From Niveispirillum fermenti (GTDB taxonomy: Bacteria > Pseudomonadota > Alphaproteobacteria > Azospirillales > Azospirillaceae), in the NCBI RefSeq assembly GCF_048066175.1, contig NZ_JBLTXA010000016.1, positions 31,072-95,071 on the forward strand: DNA of 64,000 bases, written 5' to 3'. Position 1 is the stretch's first letter, and the number at the start of each line of letters is the position of its first letter. Both the position numbers and the translations under genes were made by a program. The notes beneath the pieces were generated by a model, which was not told where the DNA came from, did no database searches, and worked only from the letters and a program-made list of their open reading frames with translations. Of the stretch, positions 52,277 to 61,702 are shown one piece after another.

Positions 52277-54601
52277 TCAGCCGGCCTGATCGGCCGGCAC
52301 CACGAAGCTGTCCATCACCTTCTTGATGCCCGCCACGTCGAAGCTGATCTCCAGCTTGTCATTCTCCACAGCCTTGACCGTGCCGTACCCGAATTTCTGG
52401 TGGAAGACGCGGTCGCCCGGATTGAAGGCGCGGTCGGGCCGGCGGCGGGCTGTCACATCCACGGCCGTGCCCTCGATCAGCCGGCCGCCGCGCGCCGGGG
52501 CCTGGGCTGCTTTCTGGCCCATGCGATTGAACCGGTCGCCGAAGCCCCCGGCATTCTTCCAGCCACCACCGAATCCGCCCCCATAGGCGCTTTCGCGCAT
52601 CGCACCGCCGAATCCGGCACCGCCGATGCCGGGATTATTCTCCGTCTCGATATGCTCCGCCGGCAATTCATCGACGAAGCGTGACGGAATGGCCGTGGCC
52701 CATGTGCCATGGATGCGACGGTTGGCGGCATGGCTGATATGGACGCGGCGGCGGCCGCGCGTGATGCCGACATAGGCCAGCCGCCGTTCCTCCTCCAGGC
52801 CCGCAATGCCGTTTTCGTCCAGGGTCCGCTGGCTGGGAAAGACGCCCTCCTCCCATCCCGGCAGGAACACCACGTCGAATTCCAGCCCCTTGGCGCCGTG
52901 CAGGGTCATCAGCGATACCTGTTCGTCGCCGGACCCCTGGGCATTTTCCATCACCAGCGAGACATGTTCCAGGAACCCGGTCAGGTTCTCGAACTCGCCC
53001 ATGGCGTTGATCAATTCCTTCAGATTATCCAGCCGGCCGGGCGCCTCGGGGCTCTTGTCCTCCTGCCACATGCGGGTATAGCCGCTTTCGTCCAGCACGG
53101 TCCGGGCCAGTTCCCCTTGGGGCACCCGGTCGATCAACGACTGCCAGCGGAAGAAATCCTGCAACAGCGCCGACAGTGTGCTGCGCATCTTGGGCTTCAG
53201 CTCATCGGTCTGCGACAATTTCCATGCCGCCTCCATCAGCGGCACGCCCATGGCGCGGGCTGCGATGTAAAGCTGCTGGATCGTGGCGGCCCCGATGCCG
53301 CGCTTGGGCACGTTGATGATACGCTCGAACGCCAGATCGTCCTCCGGACTGGCCAGCACGCGCAGATAGGCCAGCGCATCACGGATTTCCTGGCGTTCAT
53401 AGAAACGCGGCCCCCCGATGACACGGTAGGGCAGACCCAGTGTGATGAACCGCTCCTCGAATTCGCGCGTCTGGAAGCCGGCGCGGACCAGCACGGCCAC
53501 CTGGCCCAGACTGACACCCTTGCGCTGCTGCGCCTCGATCTCCTCACCGACCCAGCGGGCCTCCTCCTCCGCATCCCAAAGGCCGCGGACGCGGACCTTC
53601 TCCCCGCCATCGGTCTCCGTCCAGAGCTGCTTGCCCAGCCGGCCTTGATTATTGGCGATAATGCCGTGCGCTGCCCCCAGGATATGGGCGGTGGAGCGGT
53701 AATTCTGTTCCAGGCGGATGACCTGGGCGCCGGGAAAATCATGCTCGAACCGCAGGATGTTCCCCACCTCCGCCCCGCGCCAGCCATAAATCGACTGATC
53801 ATCATCACCCACGCAGCAGATGTTCCGGTGCGACTGCGCCAGCAGCCGCAGCCAGAGATACTGGGCCACGTTGGTGTCCTGATACTCGTCCACCAGGATA
53901 TATCTGAAGCGGTTCTGGTACTCGATCAGTACGTCAGCATGCTGCTGGAACAGCGTGATGTTATGCAGCAGCAGGTCACCGAAATCGCAGCAATTCAGGC
54001 TTAGCAGCCGGTCCTGATATTGCCTGTAGATGGAGAGAATGCGGCCATTGGCAGCATCGCCGGCATCTTCCGGCTTCAACTTGTCCGGGGTCAGTGCCCG
54101 GTCCTTCCAGCGTTCGATGATGGACAGCAGCAGGCGTGCCGGCCATTTCTTGGCATCGATATTTTCCGCCTCCATCAATTGCTTGATCAGGCGGATCTGG
54201 TCATCGGTGTCCAGAATGGTGAAACTGGGCTTCAGGCCGACCCGTTCGGCATGCCGGCGCAGGATACGGGCGGCCAGCGAATGGAAGGTGCCCATCCACC
54301 AGCCTTCCGACTGCCCGCCCAGCAAATTATCCACGCGGTCCCGCATCTCCCTTGCGGCCTTGTTGGTGAAGGTCACCGTCAGGACGTTCCATGGACTGAC
54401 CCGGCGGGACAGCAGCAGATGCGCCAGCCGGGTGGTCAGCACGCGCGTCTTACCGGTGCCCGCACCGGCCAGGACCAGCACAGGGCCGTCCAGCGCCTCC
54501 ACCGCCTGCTGCTGGACGGGATTCAAACCCTCCAGATAGGGGCGGTGCGCGGTCGCGGGCGGGCGCGTCGGATACGGTTCGTCGATCAGATCGTCAATCA
54601 T
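52277..54601 (-). CDS. uvrD: UvrD/PcrA-type DNA helicase II
   Basis: This 774-aa superfamily-1 helicase has Walker A AGAGTGKTRVL, TFTNKAAREMRDR (Ia), DEYQDTN (II), QSIYGWRGA (III), EQNYRS (IV), MTLHGAKGLEFD (V) and GITRGRRRVHIS (VI). The C-terminus has a disordered linker and a Tudor-like domain (DRVFHQKFGYGTVKAVENDKLEISFD). It unwinds DNA 3'-5' in excision and mismatch repair. ATG 54601 is preferred; ATG 54634 is possible. A LexA-like motif overlaps the region just upstream. Confidence 0.95.
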   Translation of the reverse strand: MIDDLIDEPYPTRPPATAHRPYLEGLNPVQQQAVEALDGPVLVLAGAGTGKTRVLTTRLAHLLLSRRVSPWNVLTVTFTNKAAREMRDRVDNLLGGQSEGWWMGTFHSLAARILRRHAERVGLKPSFTILDTDDQIRLIKQLMEAENIDAKKWPARLLLSIIERWKDRALTPDKLKPEDAGDAANGRILSIYRQYQDRLLSLNCCDFGDLLLHNITLFQQHADVLIEYQNRFRYILVDEYQDTNVAQYLWLRLLAQSHRNICCVGDDDQSIYGWRGAEVGNILRFEHDFPGAQVIRLEQNYRSTAHILGAAHGIIANNQGRLGKQLWTETDGGEKVRVRGLWDAEEEARWVGEEIEAQQRKGVSLGQVAVLVRAGFQTREFEERFITLGLPYRVIGGPRFYERQEIRDALAYLRVLASPEDDLAFERIINVPKRGIGAATIQQLYIAARAMGVPLMEAAWKLSQTDELKPKMRSTLSALLQDFFRWQSLIDRVPQGELARTVLDESGYTRMWQEDKSPEAPGRLDNLKELINAMGEFENLTGFLEHVSLVMENAQGSGDEQVSLMTLHGAKGLEFDVVFLPGWEEGVFPSQRTLDENGIAGLEEERRLAYVGITRGRRRVHISHAANRRIHGTWATAIPSRFVDELPAEHIETENNPGIGGAGFGGAMRESAYGGGFGGGWKNAGGFGDRFNRMGQKAAQAPARGGRLIEGTAVDVTARRRPDRAFNPGDRVFHQKFGYGTVKAVENDKLEISFDVAGIKKVMDSFVVPADQAG

Positions 54602-54609
54602 GATAGGGA

Positions 54610-54624
54610 GAACATATACAGAAT
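54610..54624 (-). promoter_or_regulatory. LexA-like (SOS) box upstream of uvrD
   Basis: On the minus strand ATTC-N7-GTTC differs by one base from the alphaproteobacterial LexA consensus GTTC-N7-GTTC. It is 8 bp upstream of the preferred uvrD ATG, within an AT-rich TGTATAT that could be the -10 box. Confidence 0.4.
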
Positions 54625-54852
54625 TGTCACGCATGACAAAGGGATCACGCCGATCGGTACGCGCGTGCAAGTCTATATTATTTCTCCCGTTTCCGGCTGA
54701 GCCCGTCAGACGCGACGGCGGCAGCCTGCGCCGCACGCCACGATCTGCATCCATCCGGCATCCGGGCGGATGGGCCGGTGTCGCGAGCACCGTCCCACCT
54801 TCTCCCGGCGATCAGTCACCTCTTCCCGCCTGACCAGGAAGACGTGACTGGA

Positions 54853-56130
54853 TCACACCAGCTTCACCAGCGCATGGCGCTTCTTGCCGGCCGACAGCTT
54901 GATGAGGCCGTCATCGCCGACATGAGACGCGAACAGCTTGTATGCCTCGTCCGACACGGCGCCGTCATTGACCTTCACGCCATTGCCCTTGATCAGGCGG
55001 CGCGCCTCGCCCTTGCTGGCCGACAGGCCGGCCTGGACCATCAGGTCGGCCAGATAGGCACCGTCGGCCAGGGCGGCCGCGCCCATCTCGATGGTGGGCA
55101 GCCCTTCGGCGGCGGCCCCTTCCTCGAACGTCCGGCGGGCGGTCTCCGCAGCCTGTTCGGCGGCATCGCGCCCGCGCACCAGGGCCGTCACCTCGGTGGC
55201 CAGGATCTTCTTGGCCTCGTTGATCTCTGCCCCTGCCAGGGCGCCCAGGCGCGCGATCTCGTCCAGCGGCAGTTCGGTGAACAGCTTCAGGAAGCGGACA
55301 ACGTCCGCATCCTCCGTATTGCGCCAGTACTGCCAGAAATCCAGGTTCGACAGCCGGTCCTCGTTCAGCCAGACCGCACCGGCCGCCGTCTTGCCCATCT
55401 TGGCACCCGACGCCGTGGTCAGCAGCGGGCAGGTGAAGCCGAACAGGTCCACCTGCGCGATGCGGCGGCCCAGTTCCACGCCATTGACAATGTTGCCCCA
55501 CTGATCACTGCCGCCCGTCTGGAGCAAGCAGCCGTAGCGGCGGCTCAGTTCCACGAAATCATAGGCCTGCAGGATCATGTAGTTGAATTCAAGGAAGGTC
55601 AGCGGCTGTTCACGATCAAGGCGCAGCTTGACCGAGTCGAAAGTCAGCATGCGGTTGATGGTGAAATGCCGGCCGACATCGCGCAGGAAGGGGATGTATT
55701 CCAGCTTGTCCAGCCAGTCGGCGTTGTTGACCAGCCGCGCCGTGCCGGGGGCGCCGTCACCAAAGGTGAACAGGCGATCGAACACGGTGCGGATCTTGGC
55801 GATATTGGCATTGATATCGTCATCGGAAAGCAGCCGGCGCGTCTCGTCCCGGCCCGACGGGTCGCCCACCTTGGTGGTGCCGCCCCCCATCAGCAGGATG
55901 GGATTGTTGCCGGTCCTGCCCAGCCAGCGCTGGATCATGGTCGGCAGCAGGTGGCCGACATGCAGGCTGTCGGCCGTCGCGTCATAGCCGTTATAGGCGG
56001 TGACGGGGCCTGCCAGCAGTTTCTTGTCCAGTGCCTCAAGGTCGGTGGCCTGATGATAATAGCCACGCTCCACCATCACGCGCAGGAATTCGGACTTGAT
56101 GCTCGCGGGGACGGTGGTGGTCGTGCTCAT
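54853..56130 (-). CDS. tyrS: Tyrosyl-tRNA synthetase
   Basis: This 425-aa class I synthetase has the HIGH-type motif HVGHLL (after YDATADSL), the KMSKS-type AKMGKT, a conserved QTGGSDQWGNI, and a C-terminal S4 RNA-binding domain (about 355-420: SKGEARRLIKGNGVKVND). It charges tRNA-Tyr. ATG 56130 gives the family start MSTTTT...SEFLRVMVERGY; the open frame extends into anmK on the other strand. It is divergent from anmK, a common alphaproteobacterial arrangement. Confidence 0.97.
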   Translation of the reverse strand: MSTTTTVPASIKSEFLRVMVERGYYHQATDLEALDKKLLAGPVTAYNGYDATADSLHVGHLLPTMIQRWLGRTGNNPILLMGGGTTKVGDPSGRDETRRLLSDDDINANIAKIRTVFDRLFTFGDGAPGTARLVNNADWLDKLEYIPFLRDVGRHFTINRMLTFDSVKLRLDREQPLTFLEFNYMILQAYDFVELSRRYGCLLQTGGSDQWGNIVNGVELGRRIAQVDLFGFTCPLLTTASGAKMGKTAAGAVWLNEDRLSNLDFWQYWRNTEDADVVRFLKLFTELPLDEIARLGALAGAEINEAKKILATEVTALVRGRDAAEQAAETARRTFEEGAAAEGLPTIEMGAAALADGAYLADLMVQAGLSASKGEARRLIKGNGVKVNDGAVSDEAYKLFASHVGDDGLIKLSAGKKRHALVKLV

Positions 56131-56212
56131 CTTCCATAGCCTTGAAGTTCGGGAATGGCCCAATCGGCCCTGGGCGTGGTAGCACATCCCGACGCCTAGA
56201 ACATGGTGCGTG

Positions 56213-57292
56213 ATGGCATTGCAGCGTTTCCTGACCATCGGACTGATGAGCGGCACATCGATGGATGGCATCGATGCCGCGCTGATCCGCACCGATGGCC
56301 ACGGCCAGGTCGAACCGGTGGGTTTCACCTTCACCCCCTATCAGCCCGCATTCCGGGCCCGCCTGCGCGCCGTGCTGGGTGGCGGGGGCGATGTGGGGGC
56401 CGTGGAACAGGAAGTGACCGACCTGCATGGCGACGCCGTCATGGCCCTGCTGCGCGCGCATGATCTGACGCCGCGTTCGATCGACCTGATCGGGTTCCAT
56501 GGGCACACCATCCTGCATGCCCCGGACCGGCGGCATACCTGGCAAATCGGCGATGGCGCCCGGCTGGCGGCCGCCACCGGCATCGATGTGGTGCATGATT
56601 TCCGCACCGCCGATGTGAAGGAAGGCGGCCAGGGCGCGCCGCTGGTTCCGCTGTACCACCAGGCTCTGGCCGGCAACCTGGAACGGCCCCTGGCCATCTT
56701 GAATATCGGCGGGGTGGCCAACGTCACCTGGCTGGGGGAAGGCCCGCTGGATGTCGTGGCCTTCGATACGGGTCCCGGCAATGCCCTGATCGATGATCTT
56801 GTCCTGTCGCGCACGGGCGCCGCCTATGATGAAGGGGGGCGGATCGCGGCAGGCGGCACGGTTGATCACGACCTGCTGGCCCGGCTGCTGGATCACCCCT
56901 ATTTCAACGCCCCGCCGCCCAAATCGCTGGATCGCGACGCCTGGGTACGGCTGGCGCTGACCAACCAGGCGACACCGGATGCCGCCGCCACGCTCACGGC
57001 CTTCACCGTGGAAAGCATCGCGCGGGCACTGGACCACCTGCCCGCACCACCCCGGCGCTGGCTGGTCTGCGGTGGAGGGCGGCATAATGCAGTGCTGATG
57101 GCCGGCCTCGCCGCCCGCCTGGGCGTACCCGTGGCGCCCGTCGACGGGCTGGGCTGGAACGGCGACGCGCTGGAGGCGGAGGCCTTCGCCTATCTGGCGG
57201 TGCGCTCGCGCCTGGGCCTGCCGCTGTCGCTGCCCGGAACGACGGGCGTGCCAGCCCCGCTGACGGGCGGGCGCTTCCATCCGGGCCGGTGA
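56213..57292 (+). CDS. anmK: Anhydro-N-acetylmuramic acid kinase
   Basis: This protein of about 359 aa has the start FLTIGLMSGTSMDGIDAAL, then FHGHTILHAP, ILNIGGVANVTWL, FDTGPGNALIDDL and a C-terminal CGGGRHNAVLM. It phosphorylates and opens 1,6-anhydroMurNAc for cell-wall recycling in the cytosol. ATG 56213 and the preceding GTG 56210 are both possible starts. Divergent from tyrS over an 82-bp gap. Confidence 0.96.
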   Translation: MALQRFLTIGLMSGTSMDGIDAALIRTDGHGQVEPVGFTFTPYQPAFRARLRAVLGGGGDVGAVEQEVTDLHGDAVMALLRAHDLTPRSIDLIGFHGHTILHAPDRRHTWQIGDGARLAAATGIDVVHDFRTADVKEGGQGAPLVPLYHQALAGNLERPLAILNIGGVANVTWLGEGPLDVVAFDTGPGNALIDDLVLSRTGAAYDEGGRIAAGGTVDHDLLARLLDHPYFNAPPPKSLDRDAWVRLALTNQATPDAAATLTAFTVESIARALDHLPAPPRRWLVCGGGRHNAVLMAGLAARLGVPVAPVDGLGWNGDALEAEAFAYLAVRSRLGLPLSLPGTTGVPAPLTGGRFHPGR

Positions 57293-57406
57293 TTTGTTTC
57301 GGCTTTGTATCAGCCGCTGACCGGCACCCGCGACGATGGTACGCAGATACCAAGGACCGGTGGCTTAGGACGGCCCCGGCGCAAACGGACAGTGGGACAG
57401 CGGTAC

Positions 57407-59548
57407 ATGAAACTGCGGAGCTTTCTGATGACGGCAGCGGCCCTGATCGCCCTGACGGCGACCCCGGTATCGGCCAATGGCACCAGCCCGGGCGGCAGCC
57501 ATCCCTTCGCCGATGAACAGGCCCGGCTGGACCCGTTCGCCTGGCTGGAAGCGGTGGAGGGCGAAAAGGCCCTGGACTGGAGCCGGCAGCATAATGACCG
57601 GACCTTTGCCCGCCTGAAGAACGACCCGCGGTTCGAGCCCGTGCGGGCCGAGGCGGAAAAGGTGCTGACGGCGCGGGACCGCATCGCCTATGGCCGGCTG
57701 GAAGGTGGCAAGGTCGATAATTTCTGGCAGGACCAGACGCAGGTCCGCGGTATCTGGCGGCGGACCACGCTGGACAGCTATCGCGCCGCCGAGCCGGATT
57801 GGGACGTGGTGCTGGATATCGACAAATTGTCGAAGGACGAGGGCAGGAACTGGGTCTACAAGGGCCATAACTGCTTCGGGGCCGATGCCAACCGCTGCCT
57901 TGTCCACCTGTCCGACGGCGGCAAGGACGCCGTCGTCGTGCGCGAGTTCGATGTCGCCACGAAAAGCTTCGTCCAGGGTGGGTTCCAGCTTCCCGAATCC
58001 AAGCAGACCATCGACTGGCTGGACCAGAACACGTTGCTGGTCGCCACCGATTTCGGCCCCGGCAGCATGACGGACAGCGGCTATGCCCGGCAGGTGCGCC
58101 TGTGGAAGCGCGGCACCGACCTGGCCACGGCTCCCATCCTGCTGGAAGTGGGGCAGAAGGATGTCTGGGCCCGCCCCTATGCCGTGCACCGTCCGGAGGG
58201 CAGCACGATCCTTCTGCAGCGCGGCCCCGATTTCTTCACCGAGGAATGGCACGTGCTGGGCACCGACGGCAAGCTGGCCAAGTTGGCCCTGCCGCTGGGC
58301 GTGGACCTGAAGGGCGTCATGGATGGCGACCTGATCGTCGCCCTGCGTGCCGACTGGTCGGTGGCCGGTCAGGACCTGAAGAAGGGCGATCTGGTGGCCG
58401 TGCCGCTGTCCCAGGCCGCGGCCGGCACGATCACGCGCGTCGATCTGATCCATTCGCCGGGCGAAACGGCGGCCATCCAGGGTGTCGGCATCGCCAGGGA
58501 TGCCATCTATCTGGACCTGCTGGACAATGTCACCGGCAAGCTGCTGGAAACCCGCAAGGGGGCCGGCGGCTGGACGGGCAAGGAGATCGGCCTGCCGGCC
58601 AATGGCAGCCTGTCCATCGTGTCCACCGACGGGCACAGCACCGATGTGCTGGTCAACTACACCAACTTCCTGCAGCCCGACACGCTGTATCTGCTGCCGG
58701 GCGGCGGCACGCCGGAAGCCATCAAGTCCCTGCCCGCCCGGTTTGACGCCAGCCCGTTCACGGCGGAGCAACGCTTCGCCACATCCAAGGACGGGACACG
58801 GGTGCCCTATTTCATCGTCCATCGCAAGGACATGAAGGCAGACGGGGAAAACCCGACCCTGCTCTATGGCTATGGCGGGTTCGAGATTTCGATGACGCCC
58901 GCCTATATGTCGGCCATGGGCAAGGGCTGGCTGGAACAGGGCGGCACCTATGTCGTGGCCAATATCCGGGGCGGCGGTGAATTCGGCCCCCGCTGGCATC
59001 AGGCCGCCCTGAAGGAGAACCGCCAGCGCGCCTATGATGATTTCCAGGCCGTGGCAGAGGATCTGATCCGCACCCGTGTCACCAAGCCCGCCCGCCTGGG
59101 CATCCAGGGCGGGTCGAATGGCGGGCTGCTGACGGGCGTCACCATGACCCAGCGGCCGGACCTGTTCGGCGCCGTGATCGTGGCCGTGCCGCTGCTGGAC
59201 ATGCTGCGTTACCACACGCTGCTGGCCGGCGCGTCGTGGATGGGCGAATATGGCGACCCTGAAATCCCGGCCGAACGGTCATGGATCGCACGTTACAGCC
59301 CGTATCAGAACCTGCGCGCCAATGCCCGATACCCGGAGGCCTTCGTCTACACCTCCACCAAGGATGACCGTGTGCATCCGGGCCATGCCCGCAAGTTCGT
59401 GGCCCGGATGGAGGAGCAGGGGCACAAGGTCATCTATTACGAGAATATCGAGGGCGGCCATTCCGCCGCCGCCAACCTGAAGCAGCGGGCCGAGGTGACA
59501 GCCCTGCAGATCGTCTACCTGACGCAAAAGCTGATCGACGGGAAATAA
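57407..59548 (+). CDS. Exported prolyl oligopeptidase family serine peptidase (S9A)
   Basis: This 713-aa protein has a signal peptide (SFLMTAAALIALTATPVSA), a beta-propeller (about 80-440) and a C-terminal alpha/beta hydrolase. The catalytic triad is Ser570 (GGSNGG), Asp654 (TKDDRVHP) and His685 (EGGHSAA). It should cleave proline-containing peptides in the periplasm. ATG 57407 is chosen because a signal peptide starts there; the open frame extends 34 codons upstream. A strong hairpin follows. Confidence 0.93.
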   Translation: MKLRSFLMTAAALIALTATPVSANGTSPGGSHPFADEQARLDPFAWLEAVEGEKALDWSRQHNDRTFARLKNDPRFEPVRAEAEKVLTARDRIAYGRLEGGKVDNFWQDQTQVRGIWRRTTLDSYRAAEPDWDVVLDIDKLSKDEGRNWVYKGHNCFGADANRCLVHLSDGGKDAVVVREFDVATKSFVQGGFQLPESKQTIDWLDQNTLLVATDFGPGSMTDSGYARQVRLWKRGTDLATAPILLEVGQKDVWARPYAVHRPEGSTILLQRGPDFFTEEWHVLGTDGKLAKLALPLGVDLKGVMDGDLIVALRADWSVAGQDLKKGDLVAVPLSQAAAGTITRVDLIHSPGETAAIQGVGIARDAIYLDLLDNVTGKLLETRKGAGGWTGKEIGLPANGSLSIVSTDGHSTDVLVNYTNFLQPDTLYLLPGGGTPEAIKSLPARFDASPFTAEQRFATSKDGTRVPYFIVHRKDMKADGENPTLLYGYGGFEISMTPAYMSAMGKGWLEQGGTYVVANIRGGGEFGPRWHQAALKENRQRAYDDFQAVAEDLIRTRVTKPARLGIQGGSNGGLLTGVTMTQRPDLFGAVIVAVPLLDMLRYHTLLAGASWMGEYGDPEIPAERSWIARYSPYQNLRANARYPEAFVYTSTKDDRVHPGHARKFVARMEEQGHKVIYYENIEGGHSAAANLKQRAEVTALQIVYLTQKLIDGK

Positions 59549-59553
59549 GCGGT

Positions 59554-59580
59554 GGCGGGGTGGGTTTCCCCCACCCCGCC
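59554..59580 (+). terminator. Terminator-like hairpin after the S9 peptidase
   Basis: GGCGGGGTGGG/CCCACCCCGCC is an 11-bp stem with loop TTTCC. There is no T-tract, so termination may be Rho-assisted. Confidence 0.6.
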
Positions 59581-59607
59581 ATCGCCATTCCATCATGGAG
59601 GCACCCG

Positions 59608-60156
59608 ATGGCCACCCTCGCCTGCCTGCTGCGCGGCATCAATGTCGGCGGCAACAAGATCGTGAAGATGGCCTTGTGGAAGCAGCTTTACGAGGAGATG
59701 GGCTTCACCCGCGTGCGCACCCTGCTGCAAAGCGGCAACCTCCTGTTCGACGGCGCGGATGTGGCGGAAGATCGCGGCGATCTGGCCCGGCGGCTGGAGG
59801 GGGCTTTCAAGGATCGGTTCGGCTTCCACGCCGACCATGTCCTGCGGGACGGGGGGCAGCTTGCCGCCGCCATCCGGGACAATCCTTTTCCCGATGCGGC
59901 GGCCGGCAGCCCCAGCCACCTGCTGGTCTTCTTCCTGGCCGCCGCCCCCACGGCGGAAGGGGCCGCACGGCTGGCCGCCCTGGAAACCGGGCCCGACCGG
60001 CTGCACCTGTCCGGCGACCGGCTCTATGTGCATTTCCTGAACGGGGCCGGCCGAGCCGCGCTGGACCCCGTCAAGGTCCTGCGGGCGATGGGCGTGTCGG
60101 GCACGTCGCGCAACTGGACAACCCTGGGCCGGCTCGCCGGCCTGGCGGCCGCGTGA
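59608..60156 (+). CDS. DUF1697 family protein
   Basis: This 182-aa protein begins TLACLLRGINVGGNKIVKM, the DUF1697 signature, with RTLLQSGNLLFDG and the C-terminal RAMGVSGTSRNWTTLGRL. Its biochemical role is unknown. GGAGG lies 8 nt before ATG 59608. Its stop (60154-60156) abuts the convergent matB stop with no gap, across a TGATCA palindrome. Confidence 0.9.
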   Translation: MATLACLLRGINVGGNKIVKMALWKQLYEEMGFTRVRTLLQSGNLLFDGADVAEDRGDLARRLEGAFKDRFGFHADHVLRDGGQLAAAIRDNPFPDAAAGSPSHLLVFFLAAAPTAEGAARLAALETGPDRLHLSGDRLYVHFLNGAGRAALDPVKVLRAMGVSGTSRNWTTLGRLAGLAAA

Positions 60157-61701
60157 TCAATCGGCAAAGGCGGCCTTGTGCTGTTCGCGCAAGGCCGCCT
60201 TCTGCACCTTGCCCATCTGGTTGCGCGGCAATTCATCCACGAACCAGATGCGCTTTGGAACCTTGAAATTGGCCAGTTCACCCTTCACATGGCCGATGAT
60301 GGCGGCTTCTGTCACGTCGTCACGGCCCGGCTTCCTCTGGATCACGGCGGCCACGGCCTCCCCGAAATCGGGATGGGGCAGACCGATGACCGCACTTTCA
60401 ACGACGCCATCAATGGCATCCAGCACGGTCTCCACCTCCTTGGGATAGACGTTGAACCCGCCACAGATCACAAGATCCTTGGCCCGGCCCACGATGTGGA
60501 CATAGCCGCGCGCATCCACCCTGCCCACATCGCCGGTGATGAAGAACCCGTCGGCGCGCATGTCTTCCGCCGTCTTCTCCGGCTTGCGCCAATAGCCCTT
60601 GAACAGGTTGGGGCCCCTGATCTCGATCTGCCCGATCCCGTCGGTCGCCACGGGGGCGCCCGTGTCGTCGGTGATGCGCAGGTCAACACCCGGCAGGGGA
60701 AAGCCCACGGTGCCTGGCACGCGCTCTCCATCCAGCGGGTTGGACGTGATCATGCCGGCTTCCGTCATGCCGTACCGTTCCAGGATGGCGTGTCCCGTCC
60801 GTTCGGAGAATTCCCGGTGCGTATCGGCCAGCAATGGGGCCGAGCCGCTGATGAACAGGCGCATATGGGCGGCAAGGTCATGTGTGAAGCCGGCATGCGT
60901 CAGCAGCCGTGTATAGAAGGTGGGCACCCCCATCAGCACGCTGGCGCGCGGCAGCAGTTCCACCACCCTGTCGGCATCGAATTTCGACAGGAACAGCATG
61001 GACCCGCCATTCAGCAGGGTCGTATTCGTGGCCACGAACAGCCCATGCACATGGAAGATGGGCAAGGCATGCAACAACACGTCACCCGGCACGAAACCCC
61101 ACAATGCATGCAGGGTCAGGGCATTGGACGCCAGATTCCCATGGCTGGTCATAGCACCTTTGGACCGGCCGGTCGTTCCGGAAGTGTAAAGAATGGCGGC
61201 AAGATCGTCTTCCGCCATCATTACGGTATCGAAATCATCCGGCAGGTCGATGGCCATGTCGGGCAGCGTGCCGTCGGCGGCCACGCCGAGTGTCACCACC
61301 TGCGGCACACCGCATTGCGATGCCAGATCGGCCAGGGCGACCCGATCCTCCGGCCGGCAGACAAACAGGGCGGGTGCCGCATCCTCCAGGAAATAGCGGA
61401 TCTCGCCCTTCTGATAGGCGGTGTTCAGCGGCAGGTAGACCGCACCCAGCCGCAGGGTGGCTAGGTAGAGGAAAAGGTTTTCCGGGCTTTTCTCCACCTG
61501 CACGGCCACCCGGTCGCCCCGCCCGACGCCCAGGCCGGCCATGGCATGGGCGAAGCGGGCGGAGATGGAGGCGACGTCGGCATAGCTGTACCAGACGCCG
61601 GCCCGCGGACCATCCTCCACCGTCAGGAACCGGGACTGGGGATCGGCGGGAAAGCGGCTTTCGAACAGATGGTAGAGATTGCCGCTTTTCACGCCGGTCA
61701 T
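60157..61701 (-). CDS. matB: Malonyl-CoA synthetase (malonate-CoA ligase)
   Basis: This 514-aa ANL ligase has NLYHLFESRFP at the start, the P-loop YTSGTTGRSKGAMTSHGNL, core YGMTEAG, hinge GRAKDLVICGGFNVYPKEVE and the C-terminal catalytic Lys in NQMGKVQKAAL. The N-terminal and ATLRLGAVYLPLNTAYQKGE segments match malonyl-CoA synthase. Such enzymes can also use methylmalonate, which fits the neighbouring valine-catabolism genes. ATG 61701 has AGGGGAAA upstream and lies 1 bp after the mmsB stop. Confidence 0.88.
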   Translation of the reverse strand: MTGVKSGNLYHLFESRFPADPQSRFLTVEDGPRAGVWYSYADVASISARFAHAMAGLGVGRGDRVAVQVEKSPENLFLYLATLRLGAVYLPLNTAYQKGEIRYFLEDAAPALFVCRPEDRVALADLASQCGVPQVVTLGVAADGTLPDMAIDLPDDFDTVMMAEDDLAAILYTSGTTGRSKGAMTSHGNLASNALTLHALWGFVPGDVLLHALPIFHVHGLFVATNTTLLNGGSMLFLSKFDADRVVELLPRASVLMGVPTFYTRLLTHAGFTHDLAAHMRLFISGSAPLLADTHREFSERTGHAILERYGMTEAGMITSNPLDGERVPGTVGFPLPGVDLRITDDTGAPVATDGIGQIEIRGPNLFKGYWRKPEKTAEDMRADGFFITGDVGRVDARGYVHIVGRAKDLVICGGFNVYPKEVETVLDAIDGVVESAVIGLPHPDFGEAVAAVIQRKPGRDDVTEAAIIGHVKGELANFKVPKRIWFVDELPRNQMGKVQKAALREQHKAAFAD

Positions 61702-61702
61702 G

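Noticed and set aside
57365..59215. A 616-codon minus-strand open frame opposite the S9 peptidase
   Set aside because: The peptidase has a full catalytic triad and signal peptide. The antisense frame has only shadow-type composition.
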